NCBI RefSeq assembly: GCF_017353185.1
Contig: NZ_JAFMYV010000002.1
Span: forward strand, 620,001 to 684,000
Length of the DNA stretch: 64,000 nucleotides
Direction: 5' to 3'
Source: Fibrella rubiginis
GTDB lineage: Bacteria > Bacteroidota > Bacteroidia > Cytophagales > Spirosomataceae
Below are positions 17,171-28,011 of the stretch, in pieces. Numbering within the stretch: position 1 is the first letter of the stretch; the number at the start of each line of letters is the position of its first letter. A program made the position numbers and the translations under genes. The notes beneath the pieces are model-generated. The model did no database searches, was not told where the DNA came from, and was given only the letters and a program-made list of their open reading frames with translations.

Positions 17171-20100
17171 TCAGGCAACTTTACACTGGATGCCATCCAT
17201 AGACCGCAGGGCATTGAGTAATGTGTTGGCGGGCGACACCCGCAACGTGCGCGACTGTAGATTGATGGCAATGCCGTCGGTAGGGTCCACCACTTTCATG
17301 GATAAACTGCAGGTGCCGGGGTGGGCTTTCAGCAATTCGTTTACCTGCGCCACGAGTGTTTCGCTCAGGCAGGCAAGATCGAGCGTGATGAGCAGTTCCT
17401 TGCACAGCTTCTCCCGGATCTCACTCAAATACCGGATGCTCACGGGTTTAAACTCCAGTTGGTCCGAGTTCCAGCGGTTTTGCGTTTTACCCGTTACGTG
17501 TAAAAACAGGCCTACCTCCACATACTGCGCCATGCGGGCGTAGTCGTCACCGAAGAGGGTCATTTCCATTGACCCCTGGTAGTCTTCCAGTTTAAAGATC
17601 ATGAAGGGGTTGCCGTTCTTGGCAATTCGCGTCTGCACCGCCGACACGATACCGCCAATGCGCAAATCGGGTGCGTTGGTTTCATAGACCTTGTCTAGCG
17701 TGCAGTTACAAAACCCTTCCAGTTCCACCTGAAACTCGTCGAGCGGGTGGCCGGTGATGTAGAAACCCACCACGTCTTTTTCGTACTTGAGCTTCTCGAT
17801 CTGATTCCAGGGCGTGACCACCGCGGGTTTTGGCCTCGGCATGGCCACGTCGTTGCCCGCACCACCGCCAAACAGCGACTGCTGCGAGGCGGCCTTCTCG
17901 GCATGGTGGGTGTTGGCGTAGCGAATGATCTTTTCAATAAACGTGGCATTGTCGCCCGGCACGATCTCGAAATACTGGGCCCGGTGAATATCGGGGTCCA
18001 GCGCGTCGAACCCACCGGCGTAGGCCAGCGATTCAATCGTTTTCTTGTTCACCGTCCGCAGGTTCACGCGGGTGATGAAGTCGTAGATGTCCTGAAAGGG
18101 GCCGTTTTCGGTCCGTTCAGCAATGATGTTTTCTACTGCTGCGTCGCCGGAGCCTTTGATGGCCCCCAGCCCGAACCGGATCTCACCTTTTTTGTTCACG
18201 CCAAACACCCGCTCCGATTCGTTCACGTCGGGGCCAAGTACCGGAATGTTGATGTTTTTACACTCCTCCAGAAAGAAGGTAATTTTTTCAATGTTGCCCA
18301 GGCAGCTTGTCAACACCGCCGCCATGTACTCGGCCTTGTAATGAGCTTTGAGCCAGGCCGTCTGATAAGCCACGAAGGCGTAGCAGGTGGAGTGCGATTT
18401 GTTGAAGGCGTAGGCGGCAAAGGCCTCCCAGTCGGTCCAGACTTTGGCGCAGGCTTTGGCGGGTAGCTTGTTGGCGGCGCAACCGTCCATAAACTTACCC
18501 TTCATCTTATCCAGCGTGGCGCGGTCTTTCTTTCCCATCGCCTTCCGCAACACGTCGGCGTCGCCTTTGGTGAAGTTACCCAGCTTCTGCGACAGCAGCA
18601 TCAACTGTTCCTGATACACTGTGATGCCGTAGGTATCAGACAGGTACTCTTCCATCTCCGGCAAATCGTAGGTCACGTCTTCGCGCCCGTGTTTCCGGTT
18701 GATGAAGTTGGGAATGTACTGGATCGGGCCGGGGCGGTAGAGGGCGTTCATGGCAATGAGGTCCTCAAACCGGTCGGGCTTCAGGTCCTTCATGTACTTT
18801 TTCATGCCGTCGGATTCAAACTGGAAAATGGCGTTTGTCTCTCCCCGCTGAAACAGCTTGTACGGCTCCGGGTCATCGAGCGGAATGTTGTCGATCTCGA
18901 TCTCGCGACCGTGATTCTGCTTGATCAACCGCAGGCATTCTTTAATGATGGTGAGGTTGCGCAACCCCAGAAAGTCCATTTTGATAACACCCGCATCTTC
19001 AATCACCTTACCCTCATACTGCGTGATAATCAGGTTGGTATCTTTCGAGGTCGACACCGGAACGATGTCGGACAAGTCACTTGGTGCGATGATGATCCCC
19101 GCCGCGTGAACGCCCGTGTTACGCACGGTACCCTCCAGCCGCCGGGCCTGTTGCAGCACGTTCTGCACCTTCTCGGTGTCGATCAGCTTCATGATCCGAC
19201 CCGTATTCTGATCGCCCGATTCCAGCGCCCGCATCTTGCGCACGTTTTCTACTTCGTCGGGCGAGATGATGTTGCTGAGGCCCCCCGGCCCGTCAATCGG
19301 ATCTTCAAAAATCCGTTTGAGGGTCATGTTATAGGTGGGCTTGTCGGGCACGAGCTTAGCCAGGGCGTTGGCATCGTTAAGGGGCAGGTCCATCACCCGC
19401 GACACGTCTTTGATGGCCGATTTTGCCGCCATCGTGCCGTAGGTAACGATAGCCGCCACCTGCTGCTTGCCGTACTTATCGACCACATAATCGATCACCT
19501 TCTGCCGACCTTCGTCGTCGAAGTCGGTATCGATATCGGGCATGGATTTCCGGTCGGGGTTCAGGAATCGCTCGAACAGCAGGTTGTATTTAATGGGGTC
19601 GATGTTGGTGATGCCGATGCAGTACGCCACCGCACTCCCCGCCGCCGAACCCCGCCCCGGCCCGACCATGACGCCAATGTCGCGCCCCGCCTGAATGAAG
19701 TCGGCCACGATGAGAAAGTAGCCCGCGAAGCCCATGGTACGGATGGTAAATAGCTCAAAGTCAAGCCGTTCCTGGACCTCCTGCGAAATGTCAACGTATC
19801 GTTTTTTAGCTCCTTCGTAGGTCAGGTGTTTCAGATACTCCCACTGGTTCATCACGTCGTCGGTATGCTGCTGAAACTCCTTGGGAATGGGGAAGTTGGG
19901 CAGCATAATGTCGCGCTTCAGCTTCAGCGTTTCCACCTTGCCCACGATCTCGTTGGTGTTGTCGATGGCTTCGGGCAGGTCGTGGAAGAGCGTGGTCATC
20001 TCCTGGGTGTTCTTGAAATAGAACTGATCGGAGAAGAAGGCGAAGCGCGTGTTTTTGGGCATGGCCTCGTCGTCGCTGAATTCCTTCATGCTCGGCGTAC

Positions 20101-20791
20101 TCTGCTTCTCGCCGGTGTTTACGCAGAGCAGAATGTCGTGTGCCACCCAGTCATCCTGATCCACGTAGTGCGAATCATTCGACGCGATAATCTTCACGTT
20201 GTACTTCCGGGCGAACTTCACCAGCACCTCATTGGCTTTGATCTGGTCGGGAATCTCGTGGCGTTGCAGTTCTACGTAATAGTCTTCGCCAAACCGGTCG
20301 AGCCACCATTTAAATTCGACCTCACCGGCTTCTTCGCCCTTCTTCAGAATCGTCTTGGGTACCATCGCGCCGATGCAGCAGGTGGAGGCAATCAGGCCCT
20401 CCTTATACTGCTCAATCATGGCTTTGGTAATGCGGGGGTATTTGCCGTAAAGACCCTCCATGTAGCCCAATGAACACAATTTGGCCAGATTCCGGTAGCC
20501 CTGCGCGTTCTTGGCCAGCAGCAGCTGGTGATAGCGAATGTCTTTTTTCTCTTTCGTAAACTGCTTGATCGTATGGTCTTCGACCACATAAAATTCACAG
20601 CCCACAATGGGTTTGATGCCCTGCTTGGCGGCTTCGGCCACAAACTCAAACACGCCGAACATATTGCCGTGATCGGTGATGGCCACAGCGGGCATATTAT
20701 CGGCTTTGGCCTTCTTAATCAGCTTCTTAATATCGGCCTGCCCGTCGAGCAGGGAGTACTGGGTATGGCAATGGAGGTGCGAAAACTGCAT
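17171..20791 (-). CDS. dnaE: DNA polymerase III alpha subunit
   Basis: Replicative polymerase, 1206 aa, DnaE1 type. Order of parts: N-terminal PHP domain (FSHLHCHTQYSLLDG, residues 3-17, plus DHGNMFG and SNDSHYV), then the polymerase domain with the PGRGSAAGS loop and the acidic site PDIDTDFDD at 418-426 (D421 and D423 the likely metal ligands). Further on come the fingers motif GVHAAGIIIAP, the helix-hairpin-helix region with the GLGAIKGSG repeat, and a C-terminal OB fold (IGGIVSAVQTRIAKNGNPFMIFKLED). Length is normal for Bacteroidota. Single gene with its own terminator. Confidence 0.97.
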   Translation of the reverse strand: MQFSHLHCHTQYSLLDGQADIKKLIKKAKADNMPAVAITDHGNMFGVFEFVAEAAKQGIKPIVGCEFYVVEDHTIKQFTKEKKDIRYHQLLLAKNAQGYRNLAKLCSLGYMEGLYGKYPRITKAMIEQYKEGLIASTCCIGAMVPKTILKKGEEAGEVEFKWWLDRFGEDYYVELQRHEIPDQIKANEVLVKFARKYNVKIIASNDSHYVDQDDWVAHDILLCVNTGEKQSTPSMKEFSDDEAMPKNTRFAFFSDQFYFKNTQEMTTLFHDLPEAIDNTNEIVGKVETLKLKRDIMLPNFPIPKEFQQHTDDVMNQWEYLKHLTYEGAKKRYVDISQEVQERLDFELFTIRTMGFAGYFLIVADFIQAGRDIGVMVGPGRGSAAGSAVAYCIGITNIDPIKYNLLFERFLNPDRKSMPDIDTDFDDEGRQKVIDYVVDKYGKQQVAAIVTYGTMAAKSAIKDVSRVMDLPLNDANALAKLVPDKPTYNMTLKRIFEDPIDGPGGLSNIISPDEVENVRKMRALESGDQNTGRIMKLIDTEKVQNVLQQARRLEGTVRNTGVHAAGIIIAPSDLSDIVPVSTSKDTNLIITQYEGKVIEDAGVIKMDFLGLRNLTIIKECLRLIKQNHGREIEIDNIPLDDPEPYKLFQRGETNAIFQFESDGMKKYMKDLKPDRFEDLIAMNALYRPGPIQYIPNFINRKHGREDVTYDLPEMEEYLSDTYGITVYQEQLMLLSQKLGNFTKGDADVLRKAMGKKDRATLDKMKGKFMDGCAANKLPAKACAKVWTDWEAFAAYAFNKSHSTCYAFVAYQTAWLKAHYKAEYMAAVLTSCLGNIEKITFFLEECKNINIPVLGPDVNESERVFGVNKKGEIRFGLGAIKGSGDAAVENIIAERTENGPFQDIYDFITRVNLRTVNKKTIESLAYAGGFDALDPDIHRAQYFEIVPGDNATFIEKIIRYANTHHAEKAASQQSLFGGGAGNDVAMPRPKPAVVTPWNQIEKLKYEKDVVGFYITGHPLDEFQVELEGFCNCTLDKVYETNAPDLRIGGIVSAVQTRIAKNGNPFMIFKLEDYQGSMEMTLFGDDYARMAQYVEVGLFLHVTGKTQNRWNSDQLEFKPVSIRYLSEIREKLCKELLITLDLACLSETLVAQVNELLKAHPGTCSLSMKVVDPTDGIAINLQSRTLRVSPANTLLNALRSMDGIQCKVA

Positions 20792-20954
20792 GGATACGGC
20801 GTCTTAAGTGGGTAAAAATAACCCGATACGCCGGGCTTGTTCTATAATCGCAGCAGATTTTTGGCGAATCCAACGCTAAGTGGCTGACACTGATGAGCCA
20901 AATAGAGTCAACCAGAATCACCTGGTGTACGTTATGCAGTGTGAATACTAGTAT

Positions 20955-20962
20955 TAACTTTG
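20955..20962 (+). promoter_or_regulatory. -7 promoter box before the 20969 antitoxin
   Basis: TAACTTTG matches TAnnTTTG and ends 6 nt before the antitoxin ATG, implying a very short or absent leader. Confidence 0.4.
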
Positions 20963-20968
20963 ATAGGT

Positions 20969-21268
20969 ATGGAAATCACGGTTAGAGTCGAGGATAGCGA
21001 AGGACCATTTTTAATGGAGTTACTCCGTAAGTTTTCATTTGTACAGGACGTCAAGCAGAATCAATCGTCGATAGCTTCTCAGATTGACGTGCTTTGGCAG
21101 CAGAAAGCCTCAAAGTTGTTTGAGACGAGAAAAGATTTTGACAGTTGGCTAAAAAACCCCAACCAGGCAATTGATAAGCGTATACCCGTTGATTTGCTTT
21201 CAGAAGATGGTGGCTTTGAGGTTGTAACGAAACTTATGGGTCGCCTGGAACACGGCATAATGGCTTAG
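20969..21268 (+). CDS. MbcA/ParS-type (DUF2384-like) antitoxin, unusual short form
   Basis: The protein has 99 aa from ATG 20969. The C-terminal half (DFDSWLKNPNQAIDKRIPVDLLSEDGGFEVVTKLMGRLEHGI, read here in pieces) matches the antitoxin domain that binds RES toxins: a W-L-x-x-P-N segment, a P-x-x-L-L segment, then a GRxEHG end. The N-terminal half (ITVRVEDSEGPFLMELLRKFSF) is not the usual Xre-like helix-turn-helix. It resembles the first strand-helix of small antitoxins paired with RelE-type toxins, so the protein looks like a chimera. The partner toxin, 24 nt downstream, is interrupted. Confidence 0.65.
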   Translation: MEITVRVEDSEGPFLMELLRKFSFVQDVKQNQSSIASQIDVLWQQKASKLFETRKDFDSWLKNPNQAIDKRIPVDLLSEDGGFEVVTKLMGRLEHGIMA

Positions 21269-21292
21269 GTTACTTTACTGTGTCCAACTATT

Positions 21293-21763
21293 ATGCAGGT
21301 TTATCGGGTTGCCACTTCGGAATATATAGAGGATCTGTCAGGCTATGGAGCCAAACTAAATGGAGGACGCTGGAACCGTGAAGGCGTAGCGGTCTTATAC
21401 ACTGGCAGTAGTATTGCACTCTGCGCTTAGGAGTACTGGGTTCACCTGCCCAAGATGTTGACCTTAAAGCAAAATGCGTATTCGGTTGTTACAATCGAGA
21501 TACCCAATTCGTCGATAAAGTCGCTAGCTGCTAATGAGTTGCCTCCTGATTGGAAAGAGCAGGCAGGCATTTTGTTTGACATTACAGACGCATGGATTCG
21601 TGAAGAAGCCTACTTAGTTATGCAAGTTCCGTCTGCCGTGATCTCCGGTGAATTTAACTATCTGTTAAACCCTGCTCACCCACTTTTCGATTCTGTTATG
21701 GTGCAGTCGGTAGAGCCATTTAGTTTTGACAGACGTGCTTTTGACAAGAAATTACTCGGGTAG
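21293..21763 (+). pseudogene. RES-domain toxin interrupted by an in-frame TAG
   Basis: Reading from ATG 21293, the RES fold is clear: YRVATSEYI, SGYGAKLNGGRWN, LYTGSSIAL. An amber codon follows at codon 46 (21428-21430), after which the same frame continues EYWVHLP... to a normal end (156 codons in all). In intact RES proteins this spot is Leu (compare ELALLEVIAHL in the toxin at 60776), so a single TTG-to-TAG change explains it. Intact RES toxins deplete NAD+. With the toxin broken, the antitoxin upstream is an orphan. Restart at ATG 21455 would give only the C-terminal part. Confidence 0.75.
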
Positions 21764-21768
21764 CCACT

Positions 21769-21924
21769 CTATACACCGACTCTGATGCGCTCAATCACAG
21801 TGTCGAAATCTTCTCTAAGTTCATCCTGCCGTGACTCAACCTCTAGCCCATCCAGAAAGTCTTCCAACTCTTCGCCATAGGTCTGAATATCAATGACTAC
21901 GGCTGTTTTTTTGACCATTTTCAT
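21769..21924 (-). CDS. Small hypothetical protein, 51 aa
   Basis: A 51-codon ORF reads leftwards, beginning MKMVKKTAVVIDIQTYG and ending in an acidic helix (LREDFDTVIERIRVGV). It is rich in Glu/Asp after the first strand. Size, charge and position beside the broken toxin-antitoxin pair suggest an antitoxin remnant, but no partner gene is next to it. Not recognised as a family. Confidence 0.4.
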   Translation of the reverse strand: MKMVKKTAVVIDIQTYGEELEDFLDGLEVESRQDELREDFDTVIERIRVGV

Positions 21925-22033
21925 CGGTGAGGAAGTTGATTCCTTTCGTTGGCTTGTTGGTTAGTTTAGTGAGTAGATATAGCCAGAATTCAGTCGCTGC
22001 TGAGGCAATTTCCTCACCGGATTGTCAACACCA

Positions 22034-23080
22034 CTAATTGTCAGTGGGTTGCGAATCACGAAAGGCAGCGTCAATTATGTCCTGTGCTTTTTTCAACTCT
22101 TCGATAGTAGCTTCAATGTTCACCAGACCCTCTGAGTCTTTGTGAAGATAACTATCCATTTGAGCGACAGTCATGTATTTTCCATTGCCCATTCGTTTGG
22201 GTCGCAAATCTCTGCCAGCTACTGCAACTATTGCCCTGTAAGCTTCGTCACGAGTCGTAGCTTTGTCCATGTCATCATCAACCACGATTTTAAAGCAAAG
22301 CTTTTCCTCCTCTAATTGAAGATAAGGGGTGAATCCTCTTCCAACTAATTTTTTATAATACCACCAAAAGCCAACAAATCCACCTGCGGGATTAGCAACA
22401 TACCCCCAATTTGTTTCGTCATTGTTCGACGCACTGCTCAACACAGAACGTTGATCATATAGAACTGTAAAGAAACCAACCCAGTCATGATAGGTCCATT
22501 CCTGGGTTGGTTTGGTTGAAAATTGTTTTATGAGTGTATCTATTTCTAGCAGATGAGCAAGAAAGTCGTCATAGATAGCATTGACCACTCCTTCCCGCTT
22601 TCCATTTTGTAGCATAGCTAGAAAGTCATTGCGTAAGTATGTCTTGTATACACCGATTGTATCAAACCTCGATTGATAGCCAGTTTTGAAATACAATGGG
22701 ATCATTTGATCCTCTTGATAACCAGCTTCTCCAACCAATTTACGATACCGCTCCAACTGGTCTGAATGATTACTGGTATGCGTTTTATCCTCGATCAAAA
22801 TAGCTAGTTTATTAGGGGAGTCCCCATTTATCTTAATTAATATATCTAGTTTTTGAAATTGCGGCTCTATGCCAACCGATTCTATTGCGGTGCTTTCAAA
22901 TCCTGGTTTCACCTTCTGTACCATTGAAACAATAAACTCCTGCCCCGCCTGATGCAATGCTGAATCGACCTTCTTGTACTTCGGGTCGGCCCATTCGGCG
23001 AGCCAGCAGATAAAGGCATCTTGTGAGAGTTCGCTGGTAGCGTAGGTAAAGAGGTTGGGGCGGTTTTGTTTAGTTGTCAT
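22034..23080 (-). CDS. PD-(D/E)XK nuclease family protein
   Basis: The 348-aa protein opens TYATSELSQDAFICWLAEWA (a conserved lead helix of this family). The nuclease core shows D79 (QKLDILI) and E97-x-K99 (ILIEDKTHT), followed by a helix with SDQLERYRKLV. Such stand-alone proteins are often annotated as PD-(D/E)XK family and appear in defence-like neighbourhoods; the substrate is unknown. It is more AT-rich than its neighbours and sits next to a decaying toxin-antitoxin module, consistent with acquisition. Confidence 0.8.
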   Translation of the reverse strand: MTTKQNRPNLFTYATSELSQDAFICWLAEWADPKYKKVDSALHQAGQEFIVSMVQKVKPGFESTAIESVGIEPQFQKLDILIKINGDSPNKLAILIEDKTHTSNHSDQLERYRKLVGEAGYQEDQMIPLYFKTGYQSRFDTIGVYKTYLRNDFLAMLQNGKREGVVNAIYDDFLAHLLEIDTLIKQFSTKPTQEWTYHDWVGFFTVLYDQRSVLSSASNNDETNWGYVANPAGGFVGFWWYYKKLVGRGFTPYLQLEEEKLCFKIVVDDDMDKATTRDEAYRAIVAVAGRDLRPKRMGNGKYMTVAQMDSYLHKDSEGLVNIEATIEELKKAQDIIDAAFRDSQPTDN

Positions 23081-23181
23081 TGCCAGTTTATTTTACAGGA
23101 TTTGTAAACAAAGCTGTAAAGTAGCGATAACTCCCCTTTCTGCCCCCGTTGATCTAACTGCAAAAACGTTCTGGCCTTCAA

Positions 23182-24597
<1,416 letters not shown>

Positions 24598-24725
24598 TCA
24601 ACAGGTTACGAAAGTGTTAAGCACAAGTCGAGACGACCTCTACATTTTCGCAAATTATGGAGATATTGCCCTATGAAAACCCCTTAGTGTTCAGGGGTTT
24701 CGCTCGAACTTAGCTTATCCGATCC

Positions 24726-26555
24726 ATGCCTTACTTTCTACTGCATACAAATTCCCTGATGGCCCTCAGCCTGGCGCTCATCGTGGGGAACATGTGGATT
24801 TTTGTCCTGAACGCACCCGCAAGGAGTCTCAGCCGTCGGTGGCTGCTGATTTTTTATTTTTTCCAGTTCGTCTGGCAAACAAGCGAAATCTTTCATTACG
24901 CCGTTCACCCGGCCTACATTGGCAGCCTGCCCTACAAGATACTGCTTTCCTGCTGGACATTTCCAGCCCTGGCCCTCGTCGAAATTTCGTTTATTCAGTT
25001 CAACTATCTTTTTCTCGACGATACGTTTCCCAAAGAACGGCGCGTGATACGGGGGATCTCGTTTGGGCTAGGGGCTATGCTTTGCCTGTTTACGGTTTAG
25101 AACGAGTTTCTCAATAAAAGCAACATTAACTATCTCAACACCGCTGGCTTCCTCTACGGGTCGCTTACCAACGTGTGGGCCTTAACTGTTTGCGCCCGGA
25201 AAGCTTTCCGGCTGCGATACCAGGATACTGAAGTCGCCAAGGGCCTTCGCTGGATGACGGCCGTCAACGGTGTATTTGTGTTTATGTGCCTTGTGGTGCT
25301 GTCGGTGGGCTTCTATTCCACCGTGGGCTACTGGATGTATTCAACGCTGCTCTGGTTGGGCAACCTGGCCGAAATCTTTGTATACCTCAACTTCTCAGCC
25401 ATCCCTACCAGCTTGAAAATTAAGCAGATAGGCTTCGCCCAGATCATTGTGGCTACCATCCTACTCACGGTTATGCTGGTCTTCTGCCCCCCTGTCGACA
25501 TACTGGACCTGCCCGCCCGCCTACAACAGCAAGACAGTCTGCTCAAAATCTCGGCACTCATCATCAGCACGGCAGCGGTTAATTTTCTGTTGCTGCCCCG
25601 GCTCGTCAATGCCACTTTCACCCAGCCCGTACTCCGGTTGCTGGACGGGGTGCAACGCATCAACGCCGGTGATCTCGATGCTCAGGTGGTGCAGACCACC
25701 CAGGACGAATTGGGGGTACTTACCCAGCACTTTAACCAAATGACCGGTTCGCTGCATGACGCCCGCACCGAACTAACGCGCTACGCCCAGACGCTGGAAG
25801 AACAGGTGGCCGACCGCACCGCCGAAATTCAGGCCGATAAAGCCCGGATTGAAGAGCAGGCGGCCCAGCTACAGACGGTCATGCGCGAATTGCACCACCG
25901 GGTAAAAAATAACCTTGCTATTGTGTCTGGCCTCCTAAGCCTACAACTGAACCGGCTGGAAGACAAGCAGGCGATTAAGGCATTTCAGGAGGGTCAGCGC
26001 CGCATCGACGCCATTGCCCTCATTCACCAGCGACTGTATCATTCGGAAGAGCTGACCAGCATCAACATGGGCAAGTTTGTGGAGGAACTGACGGCCAGCA
26101 CCATGCAGGCTTACGGGTATTCAGAGCAGTCGATAAAGCTGCAAATTACCAGCAACGTCGACGTGCTGGACATCGACACAGCTGTCCCTATTAGTTTGAT
26201 TATCAACGAGTTTTTAACAAACTGTTTCAAATACGCCATTCCGCACGTGCCGGATCCTAGTTTATCTATTTCGCTGTTGAAACGCGACGGGCTGTTGCTG
26301 GAAGTGGCCGATAATGGGCCGGGTATTGATATGGATCTCTGGCAGCGGCCTACTACGTCGTTCGGGAAACGGCTGATCAAAGGGCTGAGTGAACAAACCG
26401 GCGGTATACTCACCGTTGAAAACCTGACGCCCAAAGCAACACCCGCCCAGGTAAGTTCCGAAATGCTGATTGACGTTTTGGAACCTGACGAACGCTCATT
26501 CGTTCGCGGAACCCGCTTTCGACTCTTCATCCCCGAAGCAACTTTGATGCAGTGA
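24726..26555 (+). pseudogene. Sensor histidine kinase (HisKA_2 type) split by an in-frame TAG
   Basis: One frame from ATG 24726 runs 609 codons, broken only by TAG at 25098-25100 (codon 125). Sequence on both sides is coherent: LGAMLCLFTV, stop, NEFLNKSNINYLNTAGFLYG. The N-terminal third is a multi-helix membrane sensor. A HAMP-like segment follows (VLRLLDGVQRINAGDLDAQV), then a coiled coil. The HisKA_2 box LHHRVKNN lies near 389-396 (phosphoryl His), and the ATPase has NEFLTN and DNGPGID. A G-to-A change in a Trp codon would explain the stop. A GTG at 25173 could restart translation with most of the protein. No response regulator is adjacent. Confidence 0.75.
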
Positions 26556-26606
26556 CAAAGCGGTTAGGTGCCGTACTTTCGCGCAACCAAACAGCTCCCA
26601 ATACCT

Positions 26607-27809
26607 ATGAACACTGTCTCTGACGCCGACCGGATTTTAGCCGAACACACCCTCGTGCTGAGCACCGAATCGGTACCATTCGATAAGGCCCTGGGCCGCA
26701 TCCTGGCCGAAACCATTGTGGCCGACCGTGACTTTCCGCCCTTCGACCGGGTGGCGATGGATGGCATTGCGATACACTACGATGCCCTGGCCGACGGAAA
26801 AACGACCTTCACCATTCTGGGCACCCAACGCGCCGGTGAACCCGCCCAGCCCCTCCCCGACCCGCTTGGCTGCCTGGAAGTGATGACCGGAGCCATTTTA
26901 CCCACCGGCGCTGATACCGTGATCCGGTATGAAGACCTCTCAATTGTTGACGGCATCGCTACGCTGACGGCCCCCGACGAGGTGCAACGGCAGCTAAACG
27001 TCCACCATCAGGGTATCGACCGGCGACCCCTCGACGTACTCTTATCGGCCGGGGTGCAGTTGCGGCCCGTTGAGCTGGCCGTGGTGGCGTCGGTAGGGCA
27101 AACGAGCGTGTCGGTGCGGCGGCGACCACGCGTGGCGGTGATCGCGACGGGCGACGAACTGGTGGATATTGACAAAACGCCGCTGCCCCACCAGATTCGG
27201 CACTCGAACGCGTATTTGCTACAGGCGGCCCTGCGCGATTTGGGCCTCGACGCCAGCGTACATCAATTCCCCGACGATATGCCCACCATCACAACGGGTA
27301 TTTCGCGTCTGCTGGCCTCACACGAGGTACTAATCAGCACGGGAGGCGTGTCGGCGGGAAAAGCTGATTTTATTCCCGACGTGCTGGAAGGGCTGGGCAT
27401 CCGCCGCCATTTTCACAAGATCGAACAGCGACCCGGCAAACCGTTCTGGTTTGGCAGCAGTGCGGGCACCGAGCGGGTAGTGTTTGCCCTGCCCGGCAAC
27501 CCTGTTTCTACTACTATGTGCTTCTACAGGTACGTGCGGCCCTATTTGCAGCGGGCTATGGGTGCTCCCGCCGACCCACCGCTGTTTGTACAACTCGCCG
27601 AGCCGGTCACGTTTAAACCCAACCTGACTTATTTCATTCCCGCCCGCATCGAAGCCTCACCAGATGGTCAATTGCTGGCCCACCCCCTGCCCGGCAGCGG
27701 CTCTGCCGACTTTGCCAATCTCACCGCCGCCGACGCCTTCGTTGAACTGCCCGCCCACGAGAGCCTGTTTCCCGCCGGCACCGCAGCCCAGGCGTGGAGT
27801 ATAGGTTAA
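26607..27809 (+). CDS. moeA: Molybdopterin molybdotransferase
   Basis: Inserts molybdate into adenylated molybdopterin, the last step of molybdenum cofactor synthesis. About 400 aa from ATG 26607. Motifs: DFPPFDRVAMDGIAI (domain 1), MTGAILPTGADTVIRYED, the MoCF-like domain with RPRVAVIATGDELVDI and STGGVSAGKADF, and PGNPVSTTMCFYRYVRP, then a beta-rich C-terminal domain. Upstream in-frame codons to 26568 precede a TACTTTCG promoter-like box and are probably untranslated. No other moa/mob genes are nearby. The stop codon lies at the edge of the palindrome at 27806. Confidence 0.93.
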   Translation: MNTVSDADRILAEHTLVLSTESVPFDKALGRILAETIVADRDFPPFDRVAMDGIAIHYDALADGKTTFTILGTQRAGEPAQPLPDPLGCLEVMTGAILPTGADTVIRYEDLSIVDGIATLTAPDEVQRQLNVHHQGIDRRPLDVLLSAGVQLRPVELAVVASVGQTSVSVRRRPRVAVIATGDELVDIDKTPLPHQIRHSNAYLLQAALRDLGLDASVHQFPDDMPTITTGISRLLASHEVLISTGGVSAGKADFIPDVLEGLGIRRHFHKIEQRPGKPFWFGSSAGTERVVFALPGNPVSTTMCFYRYVRPYLQRAMGAPADPPLFVQLAEPVTFKPNLTYFIPARIEASPDGQLLAHPLPGSGSADFANLTAADAFVELPAHESLFPAGTAAQAWSIG

Positions 27810-27942
27810 TGAGTGAATGAGCGAATGCTTGGACTGCTGCGCGAGCGTTCCTGTTTATTGTGATTGCATCAGTGCAAACAGGAACGCTCGCGCAGCAGTC
27901 CAGGCATTCGCTCATTCACTCAATCACTCATTCACTCATTAA
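27806..27942. repeat. Octad-repeat palindrome with long GC-rich inner stem
   Basis: The outer arms are 8-nt words (AATGAGTG, ATTGAGTG, AATGAGCG; right arm longer than left). The inner 26-bp stem (around GGACTGCTGCGCGAGCG and its exact complement) is perfect. It contains the moeA stop and lies between moeA and tamB, both rightward. It is the only clear period-8 member in the window. Confidence 0.9.
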
Positions 27943-28011
27943 TCCCGCTCAACATCCAATGCCTTTTCCGCGTTATACCTAAGTAGACAGTTCACACACT
28001 CAACGCACTTC

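Noticed and set aside
18689..19753. Long open frame on the plus strand across dnaE
   Set aside because: It lies fully opposite a clear DnaE reading frame, has no recognisable domain, and is explained by GC-rich third codon positions.
21269..23080. Full multi-gene defence island
   Set aside because: Only a broken toxin pair, a 51-aa ORF and one PD-(D/E)XK protein are present; no methylase, helicase or effector accompanies them.
27806..27942. Insertion sequence or MITE with target-site duplications
   Set aside because: No transposase and no clear flanking direct duplication; it belongs with the other palindromic repeats.
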